Shown here in pieces: positions 32,804 through 42,500 of a stretch of DNA of 64,000 bases (its first letter is position 1; each line of letters begins with the position of its first letter). The stretch is from positions 434,001-498,000 of the forward strand of contig OZ287702.1 in NCBI GenBank assembly GCA_965649825.1, written 5' to 3'. Under the pieces are notes generated by a model. That model did no database searches. It was not told the DNA's origin and saw nothing but the letters and a program-made list of their open reading frames with translations. Source of the stretch: Penicillus capitatus (taxonomy: Eukaryota; Chlorophyta). Both the position numbers and the translations under genes were made by a program.

Positions 32804-34594
32804 CTACGATGATGAACGTCCCGGCGACGAATCTCTTTTTCTTGTCATATGTCGCTTCTCTTCTACAGGCGAGATCTTTTGGATCATCGATGAGACATCT
32901 ATTGGTGAAGACATGCGTTCAGCAATATTGTTGTGCTGTCTATTTTCTGCATCGGATGACGATGGTGATGACGGTTGGATTAACGTTTCGGCATCGGCAT
33001 CGACCATGCTCATTGTCTGGAGCTCCTCTTCTGGCAGAAGCGCCGATGGGTGATCCACTTGACCCACGGCATCTCTAGAGTACTCCACAATCAGCTTCTT
33101 CTCGGCCACTTCCCCTCCATTGCGCTGCACGCAGTCCACGAGGTCCAGAAAGAACTGGTGCCTTAACGACATGAAGGCATCTCTATTGGTTGCCTCTAGA
33201 TAAAATGAAATGTAGATGCTTATATATTCTCGATTGATCTCATCGAGAAAAGCTCTCTTATGCAGTTTCTGCAGCACTCTCGCATCTTGTCGAATGATGC
33301 GACGCATATCAGAAACAATGGCCTCCACTTTATCCAGATCTTTCAGACGCACATGAATGAACTCAAAAAAACGCCATTCACGTCCCTTGCGTGTGACATT
33401 GAGCACGACGGTGCGCGAAAAGAGTGAGTTGGGAATGACGTAGACTTCTCTTTCGAAATCGCGCACCACGGTGCGATACCAACCGACATCTTGGACGATG
33501 CCCTCGACTCTCTTCTCTTCCAAGGAGAAGAGCACGACCTCGTCGCCGACATCGAATGCGCGCGATCCCATAATGAGCAATCCGCTGAAGAGATTCTCAA
33601 AAATCTCACGGCCGGCCAAACCGATGGCCAGACCTCCCACTCCTCCAATAGCCAGCACGGAGTTGACATCGAGTCCCAGCGACTGGAGTCCCATAATGGA
33701 GGCCACGATGAAGATCCCCACCGTCAGTAGTTTGTCAATCGCATCAATGCGATGCTGCTCTGTCGTCTTACCTTCCAATTCCATTCTCCATTTGGCTTCT
33801 CTGAAAATACGTCCCTTCATGTTATGCACCACTCGAGCTGTCGCCATCACGAAGGTGAGCGACACGATCGATCGCACCACCACGGCGATGACGCTGCGAG
33901 GCATGGACAGCAACGGAGGCAGAAGACTCTCTGACAGTGCTGCCAATGCAGCCACCACCAGCAGCAGCTCCAATGGACTGTACATCTCCCGTAACAGGTA
34001 GCACTCGATAGAGCTCTCCCACGATGTTCGTATCCCAAGAAATTCACGGATCGCACGGATCAACGGAGTCAGTCCCGAACGGACAAAGATCATGGAGCCG
34101 ATAATGGCCAGCACTTGACGGGCGAGATCGGACCGTATGAACTTGCGCAAGACTTTGATGACAGAGAATTTGAATCCCATGTTCGTCACGAGAAAGACGG
34201 TCATGACGGAGAAGACGATTCCCATGAACAGCGTCGTGGATACCAGGGCGACGAATTGGCGCGTGCTCTCGAGAGAGGTAGAAGGACGAGATGGCACGGC
34301 ATTGGCATCTGGACCAACAGGGTCGCCGCCCGTCCTGCTGCTTTCGACTTCAACGTCGTTTTCTTCACCCGCTGCAGCGAAGCGCCGCCACACAGGGCGT
34401 TGCGTCTCGCCTGAGTATCGTCTTTCGTTTCGCTTGAGTCCCGGTTTCGTCAGCGAGGTCACGGCGCTTCGGCAGAAGGGACGGCGGCGATGGGGAGAAG
34501 GGGAGAGGAATAGAATCGAACGTCGCAGAGGCTGCTGGTGCGAATAGATATCTCCCTGACGTGTACACGTGACTCGCAGCACAATGCTGTTCAT
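32804..34594 (-). CDS. MscS-family mechanosensitive ion channel, organelle type
   Basis: A single-exon membrane protein with the MscS pore and beta domain. Membrane segments lie around FVALVSTTLFMGIVFSVMTV, LLLVVAALAALSESLLPPLL and LLTVGIFIVASIMGLQSLG. The pore helix reads VLAIGGVGGLAIGLAGREIF, followed by the conserved FDVGDEVVLF and VEGIVQDVGWYRT, with IPNSLFSR in the beta domain. Plant relatives (MSL1-3) sit in mitochondria or plastids and relieve osmotic stress. ATG 34594 gives an Arg/Ser-rich N-terminus (RSILFLSPSPHRRRPFCRS) suited to a transit peptide; the frame is open about 100 codons further upstream with other possible Mets. The Ser/Pro-rich C-terminal tail is not conserved. No introns, unlike nearly all neighbours. 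Confidence 0.9.
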   Translation of the reverse strand: MNSIVLRVTCTRQGDIYSHQQPLRRSILFLSPSPHRRRPFCRSAVTSLTKPGLKRNERRYSGETQRPVWRRFAAAGEENDVEVESSRTGGDPVGPDANAVPSRPSTSLESTRQFVALVSTTLFMGIVFSVMTVFLVTNMGFKFSVIKVLRKFIRSDLARQVLAIIGSMIFVRSGLTPLIRAIREFLGIRTSWESSIECYLLREMYSPLELLLVVAALAALSESLLPPLLSMPRSVIAVVVRSIVSLTFVMATARVVHNMKGRIFREAKWRMELEGKTTEQHRIDAIDKLLTVGIFIVASIMGLQSLGLDVNSVLAIGGVGGLAIGLAGREIFENLFSGLLIMGSRAFDVGDEVVLFSLEEKRVEGIVQDVGWYRTVVRDFEREVYVIPNSLFSRTVVLNVTRKGREWRFFEFIHVRLKDLDKVEAIVSDMRRIIRQDARVLQKLHKRAFLDEINREYISIYISFYLEATNRDAFMSLRHQFFLDLVDCVQRNGGEVAEKKLIVEYSRDAVGQVDHPSALLPEEELQTMSMVDADAETLIQPSSPSSSDAENRQHNNIAERMSSPIDVSSMIQKISPVEEKRHMTRKRDSSPGRSSS

Positions 34595-34891
34595 TCCGCT
34601 CGGCGCAGCGTCTTTGCCTTCTGCCGTACGCGATCGCGATGGACATGACGTCCGACGACGACATTCCGCACACAGCGACAACAACAGCCAAAGGAGTGAC
34701 GATTCGCGAAAAGCGATGTCCTTATTCTCGTCTACTATGCCGAGCGAAGATTCTACCATTGAAATCGATCTCTCTTGAAAAAATGGAAGAGATAGAACAG
34801 AGATGGATTCGAGCCATCCGTCTAGAAACATCGAGACCCGAAAGTCGAGTTCCACGTCCAGGAACATCTCATGATCGAGGCAACTGAACAA

Positions 34892-35699
34892 TGGCCTTAT
34901 CTAAACGCCTTGCCTCATTACAATCGAAATGTACGTCTCTTGTAATCTCGTCGGGCAAGCGTTGATGGAATCGTACGCAAAAAGAGTAAAGAGTAGGCGC
35001 AACACGTTTCACAGGGTTTCACTTGTGCGTGTGTTCGTGATGTGACGTCACTTGAGTCAGCACTCACCTCTGCCATTGCTCAAGTGTTGCAGAACAACGG
35101 CGGCAATAGACAAACCACGACAGACAACAACACTAAATGAAATGTTCACCAAAAATCACTGGGTCGGAGAGTGCATGCACCATCCAATGAAATCGCCTGA
35201 GTTCAGGATAGTGTACAGCCTCGGGAACGAAGAACCCTCTCCTAATGCTTATTGGAAAATACGATCGATCAGCACTGTCAAAGGTCAGTTTGCAGATTGA
35301 TAATGCCCATAGAGAATGGCCATGACCTCTAGTCGTGGGCAACTGCATGCAGTCAGATCAACAGAAGAGAAACAGCAAGAATCGAGAAACGCAGACAGCC
35401 ATAGAGAAGTAAGAGAGAAGACACACAGACAGATCTAGTCCACTGTCGGTCGGTCGTACGGTCTGTCATATACGGTTGTTTAGGCGTACCAATTCCAAAA
35501 AGATGTAACTGGTATGCTGCCATGTCATCCATAATCTCAAGCAAAAACAACGTTCTTTGAGATATGGAGTTAAAAGGACTGCAAAAAGAGAAGAGGAAAT
35601 AAGCTAACACCATCCTGCATTCCATCCAGTCAATAACTGCTGCTTCCTGCGCAATCACACAGATGCACGTGAAGCTGTCAGCACGGTGTCCCAAGATTT
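34892..35699. other. Intergenic stretch upstream of the MscS gene
   Basis: TGATGTGAC followed by a CRE-like TGACGTCA palindrome lies at 35038-35050. Weak ORFs on both strands (35052-35300 plus, 35133-35348 minus, 35353-35694 minus) match nothing known. Some of this is probably 3' sequence of the DUF506 gene, which ends at 35700. Confidence 0.4.
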
Positions 35700-36722
35700 C
35701 TACCTTTCCCTAATAGCCGCCTGGTTCCCATGGATGTGCACAGGTACAGACCGTCCAAATGGTTCAGTGGTCTCCACGGAAGGAGCGGCAGGTTTTTGAA
35801 TGGCAATGTCCATAGACTGACGCGGTTGCCATTTGCTCAGAAGACTGTGCATTCTCCTCCAGGGAGGCAGCGGCGTCTCTGTGCTCTTGAAGCTATTCGC
35901 CATTTCCTCGCACAAAAGCTAAAGCAACACACACGGTCACACTTTTCTTCCTCTCGGCAGACGCACTTCGACAATCGGTGCAATATGGTCTTCATGAATG
36001 ACCAAGGGAGAAGGTATCGATTCTAGTATGTGGCGATAAGATGGTGTGGGATGGAGGATATCAAACTGATCCCGAAACTTTGGATCCACGATGAACACGT
36101 CTGAAGTTCCAGATGGAGAGCAGCGCACGAAACGATGATTCAGATTTCGCATGCTCTCTGCTCCCGTGCCCCCTCCAACAGAGCGTCGAATATTGACGGT
36201 ATATCCCAGAGATTTCAAATCGGCGGCTAATGAAGAGGCATCATAATCGCAGACGTTGAACGGTAGTCCTACACGGCGATTGCTGTGTTTCAGAGCCAGA
36301 AACTGGACGTCGTTTTGCACCTAGACAACACCGTTCGCTCCAGGTCATTGAACATGCAGGACAGAGAGACGACCTGTTTCTCAGTTGGCGACTGAGGGGT
36401 GAGCAATGCCTCCAGGCGTTGAAGAACGACAGATTTCTCTTCCGTGACGTACAAGTCTTCCTCCCCTTCGCCGAGCTACACACAGCATGGGTGTCTCGGA
36501 AATATCGACCCGTCTCGGCGGTGCGACCTCGAGCTCAAAGAGTGCGCTCGAAATACGAGGTATGGCATGTTGTTCTCTGAGGGCAGAGACAGGAGGTCGA
36601 CTCGCGACGTGAAAACTCCGTTCCTTGGTCAAGTCGGTTAGACAAGAACCCGGTCCGCGACACCCGAACCCGGAACCCGGCTTCGACTCATAGATAGCGA
36701 GTTTCCGTACACCAGCAGCCAT
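35700..36722 (-). CDS. DUF506 family protein (PDDEXK-like fold)
   Basis: The core matches the plant DUF506 family: a Cys-led block with LGYTVNIRRS, the signature SDVFIVDPKFRDQFDI with HPTPSYRHILESIP, and the C-terminal LCEEMANSFKSTETPLPPWRRMHSLLSKW. DUF506 has been assigned to the PD-(D/E)XK nuclease-like superfamily, but no activity is established. Four exons join through three GT-AG introns of about 50 nt. The joins give FELELGEGEEDLY, TEKQVQNDVQF and IVELLCEEM, all in phase, which supports the model. The N-terminal 60 residues are not conserved. Start at ATG 36722 (MAAGVRKLAIYE). Confidence 0.82.
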
Positions 36723-36935
36723 GTAAGCGCAAAGCGTATGTGAATAACGAATGTCTTAAATCTTGCCTCGAATATGATACGTTCTTGCCAGTGCGCTGAC
36801 AATATGATGACGCGGCTTGCTGACCATGGCACGAGATGAGACACCGAACAGGGTTTATTAAACAAACTCGACGCCTGGCAGTGTAGCATCGTTTAAACAG
36901 CTTTGCTGTGGCTGCTGTAGTTCAGACTGGATATT

Positions 36936-37253
36936 ATGTCGACACCTTTTGCGAGACCATCGCCGTTTGAGAATCGAGAATCGATGGAGACGGTGTGGAG
37001 AAAAACGACAGCGATAGACAAAGAAGTCTTGGAGAGTGAGATGACGACCGTTGACATGGGTCACCCTTTACCCCACACGTGTGCTGTAGACGTACTGAAA
37101 AAGGAAGAAAGACGCATGCCCCTTCCACCAGGAGCTGACCCCAATGCCGACTGGATATGTATGCCAACGAGTTTCGGCTCTTCTGGTGAAGACCTCTTCA
37201 AACCCTTCTGGTATCGTTATGACCCCGATAACCAAAGCAAACAGGAAAACTGA
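36936..37253 (+). CDS. Small hypothetical protein, 105 residues
   Basis: A single open frame from ATG 36936 to TGA 37253. It is acidic and Pro-containing, with a distinctive C-terminal half (DWICMPTSFGSSGEDLFKPF, then WYRYDPDN). There is no signal peptide, membrane segment or known domain. Its composition is protein-like and the ATG follows an AT-rich leader, but there is no homology support. It lies divergent from the DUF506 gene, whose ATG is at 36722. Confidence 0.4.
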   Translation: MSTPFARPSPFENRESMETVWRKTTAIDKEVLESEMTTVDMGHPLPHTCAVDVLKKEERRMPLPPGADPNADWICMPTSFGSSGEDLFKPFWYRYDPDNQSKQEN

Positions 37254-38001
37254 CCCGTCTGAGCAGCCATGATGCTTTCTTGACCCGTTGTCTCTTGATC
37301 ATCTCTGATTATGCCACCACGGCAGTTTGATCTATTTGTTCTTTCCCTCAGGACACCTTTGCGGGATTTTAGCGTGGGGACCTTCTCATTTCATTCGCAG
37401 TATCTATGGTTCTTTTTTCGTTTGTCCAATGGTTTATCATTAGCATGAAGAATACAAGCCTTCTTTGAACTTGAGGCAACATCCGCGATCGATGTTCCCT
37501 ATTGAACGGAGAACTCGAGGAATAAATGACGGGTCTATCAACTGTATAGTAACTTTGTTGAGAGCCGGCAATAAAGATGCAAACCAAAACGAACTAACAA
37601 CTGAACATGGCAGTCAGTACCCATGATGGACGAATACTTTGGTTTTGCAGTTAGAATGCGTGGAGCTGAGCTTCGTTTAAATCGACAGCAACTGAGCCTC
37701 TTTGTCGAGACGCACTCGTTTTGGCAACAGGTCGTCTCTAGACACCTGCCTCGTAGCGACGCGATCGTTCAGCTTTTTTCGTAGAAACCGCCCGCGGTTC
37801 GTTTCTGCATCGAATGAATCCATTTATCCATGTGGTCTCGCCTCGCGCAGGTTTGCCGGAACCTCGGCTGTCAAAACGTACAGCCCTGACTGCATCAAGC
37901 TTGGCACGAACACGACACGCATCTCGCTTTCCCGTAGAACGCGACACGGTGGACAGCACTGTCGTCGACGGACGTTCTCAAACACAGGTGGTCTCCGCAT
38001 C
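37254..38001. other. Intergenic stretch before ribosomal protein L2
   Basis: No recognisable exon. A plus-strand frame at 37702-38112 is open but unlike any protein I know. It probably includes the promoter and leader of the L2 gene. Confidence 0.35.
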
Positions 38002-39129
38002 ATGGCCCATCATCCCCACGCATTAACTGAAACGCGACGGCACAGATTTGCGCTGCACTGTTTTGAATTGAGAGCCTCTTGGACGACTTTTCGCAACGGC
38101 ATGAGTTCCTGATGCTTTGCACTGTGAAGTTCATGCATTCTTTTGTATCACAGGGCTCAAGTATTGGAAGCCTGTAACAAACGGCCAGCGTTTTCGCGTG
38201 ACGATTGATCGAAGAGACATTTACCAACATGGGCCGTTCAAGCCGTTGACGAAAGGACTGAGAAAGAGGGGAGGCCGAAACAGCACCGGTCGCATCACCT
38301 GTTGGCATCGAGGCGGTGGCTGCAAGCGTCTCTATCGCTTTGTGGACTTCAAAAGAGAAAAGGAGGCGATGAAAGGCGAAGTGCAACGCATCGAGTACGA
38401 TCCCAACCGAACAGGCTATATCGCACTCGTGAAGTATAATCGAGGCAAGTATTCAGAGAGCAATGCTCCAAATCCGCGAGGGCGGTCGTAGGGCCAGACA
38501 ATGGCGACATGTTCTCTTACGTCCTCGCACCACAAGACATGAAACCGGGTGATACAATCTCATCCGGCACCGATGCGCCGTTGAAACCGGGAAATACGTT
38601 GAGACTGCGCAACATTCCCACGGGGATGAAGATCCACAACGTAGAGTTGGTTCCAGGGAAAGGTGGTCAGATGTGTCGATCTGCCGGATGCTCGAGCACC
38701 CTCGTGCAGAAAGGCGATGATAACTATGCCGTTCTCCGTTTGCCCTCAGGCAATGCATCGAGTCATCGGTCGATGCTGTGGGTGATGCTGACTGGGGGTG
38801 GATGTTTAGGTGAACAGCGAAAAGTCAGTCTGCATTGCCGAGCAACGATTGGTGTGATGTCCAATCCACAAAACAAGAACCGAGTGATTGGCAAGGCAGG
38901 GTACAAACGTCTGATGGGATTTCGGCCAACCGTTCGCGGTGTTGCTATGAATCCTGTGGACCATCCGCATGGAGGCGGCGAAGGAAAGAAGTCTGGAGGT
39001 CGCCGTTCCTCCGTCTCTCCTTGGGGTATTCCATGCAAAGGCCATCGAACGCGCAAGAGAGGCAAACGTACGGATAAATATATCGTCGTCAGTCGTCACC
39101 AAGCAAAACGAAGGAAGGGTCGTCGTTGA
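38002..39129 (+). CDS. rpl2: Ribosomal protein L2 (uL2), mitochondrial type
   Basis: A bacterial-type uL2. The core reads [38 protein letters not shown], then [34 protein letters not shown], then [33 protein letters not shown] (the peptidyl-transferase-proximal loop) and [24 protein letters not shown] with a basic C-terminus suits a mitochondrial protein encoded in the nucleus; plastid L2 is normally plastid-encoded in green algae. Exons: 38002-38098 (tentative), 38154-38444, 38492-38749 and 38810-39129. Remarkably, all three introns appear to have GC donors (tentative G|GCATGA; GAG|GCAAGT; CAG|GCAATG). The third, 60 nt, could be read through as 20 extra residues, but homologues lack them. 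Confidence 0.9.
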
Positions 39130-39567
39130 TAGCGACGGATAACTAATTCGGATGAAAGAACCTATAGCTGGATTGTATGGACAATTTCCCTAGAACATGA
39201 GGATGAACTGTCTAGACGCGCGTGCCGGTTAGTCGGAGGGTTGCATGTGTTCATGAACGGCACTGCGAAGATCCCTTAGATCCGACGAACCGACCATCGC
39301 AAACTCCTTACAAATTCAAAAATCCCTGTCTAAGCAACGTTTTACACCGTCTTTTGCGCTTGCTGAGCTTTGAAGTCTCTCAACGGTAGTCTGCAAGCGA
39401 ACAAGTGGTGCTTTATAGCGCCTTGACCGCGGTTTTAGAGCGTTCATATCAACGGTGCACGCGTCTCGTCCGCGGCACTATATATCCGTTGACAGCCTTT
39501 GTTCGCTGTATTTCTTTACCAAATACTCTGTCTTCGCGGCAAGAAAGTTTCCGCGTTCGTGTACACC
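39130..39567. other. Promoter region of the giant repeat protein
   Basis: No coding exon seen. It lies between the L2 stop and the signal-peptide exon at 39568. Confidence 0.45.
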
Positions 39568-42500
39568 ATGAAGACCACCACTGTGATGTTAACGCTGTTT
39601 GCATGCTGTCTGCTGCTGGTACGTTGCTTGCTGAAACGACTGCCTAGCATCGAACATCGTCTTGTCGCTTAGCTCGGCGAAGCAAGTGGTAGAAGTACGT
39701 TACAAAAAGACAAGGCTCGTGAATCCAAGCAAAGTAAAAAATTTCTCCGTAAGCGGGAAAAGATCGTGATGCGTATGTTTGTTCGCAGAGACCAAGAAAG
39801 GATGCAAGAGCGGATTCTACCAGGACTATAACAAAGACTGTGTTAAATGCGACCCTTACTGCGCTCCAAAGGCGTGCGTCGACCTTTCAGGCTGCGCCGA
39901 GTGCGTCGAGGGTTACTTTTTGTCGCTGCCTTCGACTAAGCGCGAACCCGCCATCTGCAAGCTCTGCAAGGATAGCATTCGAGGATGCGCTCAATGCGTC
40001 AGCGCCGCCAAGAACGGCGAAGAGGAATGCAAACTTTGCGAGCTCGGCTATGTCCTCATCGATGGCTACTGTGTCGACACGGACATTCTATCTCCGGTGC
40101 TTGGCTCTATTGGAGCATTAGAAGTGGAGGAAGGATTTGAACGCGAATTCGACCTTGAATTCACCGTGGACTACGACACTGAAGAAGGGTATGACTATAT
40201 CGTCGAGAAACGTAAAGGTAAGCCGAACTGTGTGGTACGAACATAATGAAAGACGGTTACGGATTTAGGGGGCAAGAAGACAACGAAGAAAACGACGAAG
40301 ACGGTTATCACTTCCGAAGAAGAGGAAGGATTCGGAGAGATTGAAGGTGAAGGGTTTAGTAAAAAGACGACAAAGGTTACTAAGAAAACGGAGAAAGGCG
40401 GAGGGAAGTTCGACATAGAATTCGAAGAAGGGTTCGAAGAGGAGGGCTTTGAAGAAGGCTTTGAAGAAGAAGGCGAAGAAGGCTTCATTTCCGGCGAGGG
40501 CGTCGTCACGACCTTTGAAGAAGGCGAAGAAGGCATCATCTCGGGCGAAGGCGGAGAAGGCATCATTTCCGGCGAAGGCGGAGTCACGACCACTGAAGAA
40601 GGCGTCGTCACGACCACTGCCGAAGGCGAAGAAGGCTTCATCTCGGGCGAAGGCGGAGAAGGCATCATTTCCGGTGAAGGCGGAGTCACGACCACTGAAG
40701 AAGGCGTCGTCACGACCACTGCCGAAGGCGAAGAAGGCTTCATCTCGGGCGAAGGCGGAGAAGGCATCATTTCCGGTGAAGGCGGAGTCACGACCACTGC
40801 CGAAGGCGAAGAAGGCGTTATTTCCGGTGAATCCGGAGAAGGCGTTATTTCCGGTGAAGGCGGAGTCACGACCACTGCCGAAGGCGAAGAAGGCGTTATT
40901 TCCGGTGAATCCGGAGAAGGCGTTATTTCCGGTGAAGGCGGAGTCACGACCACTGCCGAAGGCGAAGAAGGCGTTATTTCCGGTGAATCCGGAGAAGGCG
41001 TTATTTCCGGTGAAGGCGGAGTCACGACCACTGAAGAAGGCATCGTCACGACCACTGCCGAAGGCGAAGAAGGCGTTATTTCCGGCGAAGCCGGAGTCAC
41101 GACCACTGAAGAAGGCGTCGTCACGACTACTGCCGAAGCCGGAGAGGGCGTCGTCACGACAGCAGTGGGTGACGAGACAGTGAAAAGAGATGCTGTAGTC
41201 ACGGTAAGCAAGGGAGATGCAGTCGTTACCGCCATCGAAGGAAAATCTGCCGAAGAAGGCGAGGTCACCGTAAGCGAAGGAGCCGTTGTCACAGTAAGCG
41301 AAGGAGGTGAAGTTACCGTAAGCGAAGGAGGTGAAGTTACCGAAGTTATCAGCGAAGGTGGAGCCATTGTCTCTGTTAGCACTGGAGGTGCGGCCACCGT
41401 AAGCGAAGGAGCCGCAGGAGAAGCCGTTACGGTGAAAGAAGGAGCAGCTGTCACAGTGACCGAGGGCGGTGGTTTCACCGTGAGTGGCGGAGTCACCGAA
41501 GTCGTTAGCGGAGAAGCTGTGACAGAGTCCGTTGTCACCGACGCCGTCGTCACCGTCAGCGAAGGAGAGGCAATCGTCACAGCAGCTCAAGAGGGAGCCG
41601 CTCAGGAAGAGGCAGTCACTGTATCTAAGGGTGGCGCCGTGACCGTGGGCAAAGGCGGTGCCGTGACCGTGACAGAAGGAGACCAGGTCACCGAGGTGAT
41701 TCGCAAGGGCGGAGCAGTCGTCACCGTCTCCAAGGGAGGTGCTGTCACCGTCGCCGAGGAAGGAGTGACCGACCAAGAGGTCGTCAAGGTCACCGAAGGT
41801 GGCGAAGTCACCGTCGGCGAGGACAGAGCTGTCACCGTCACTGGAGGCGTCACCGAAGTTGCGCCGACTCCTGGTGCTGTTGGCGGCGTGTCCGTCAGCA
41901 AGCAACCTGCCGCAGTGTCCGTCGGCGCCGCAGAGTCCGTGGTCGCCGTCAGCGAAGGAAAGGCAGTTGTCACTCCAGTCCAAGGAGAAGCCGCTCAGGA
42001 AGAAGCCGTCACCGTCGCCAAGGGCGGTGCCGTCATCGTCGGCGATGGCGGTGCTGTTACCGTGACAGAAGGAGACCAGGTCACCGAAGTGATTCGCAAG
42101 GGCGGGGCAGTCGTCACCGTCGAAGACGGAGGCGTTGCAACAGTGACCGAAGGAGCCGCAGGAGAAGCCGTTACGGTGAAAGAAGGAGCAGCTGTCACAG
42201 TGACCGAGGGCGGTGGTTTCACCGTGAGTGGCGGAGTCACCGAAGTCGTTAGCGGAGAAGCCGTGACAGAGTCCGTTGTCACCGACGCCGTCGTCACCGT
42301 CAGCGAAGGAGAGGCAATCGTCACAGCAGCTCAAGAGGGAGCCGCTCAGGAAGAGGCAGTCACTGTATCTAAGGGCGGCGCTGTCATCGTCGGCGACGGT
42401 GGTGCCGTGACCGTGACAGAAGGAGACCAGGTCACCGAGGTGATTCGCAAGGGCGGAGCAGTCGTCACCGTCTCCAAGGGCGGAGCTGTCACCGTCGCCG

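Noticed and set aside
38750-38809. A 20-residue insertion in ribosomal protein L2
   Set aside because: The 60-nt segment is in frame, but L2 homologues run straight from LPSG to the conserved CRATIG block. Its ends look like a GC-AG intron, so splicing is the better reading.
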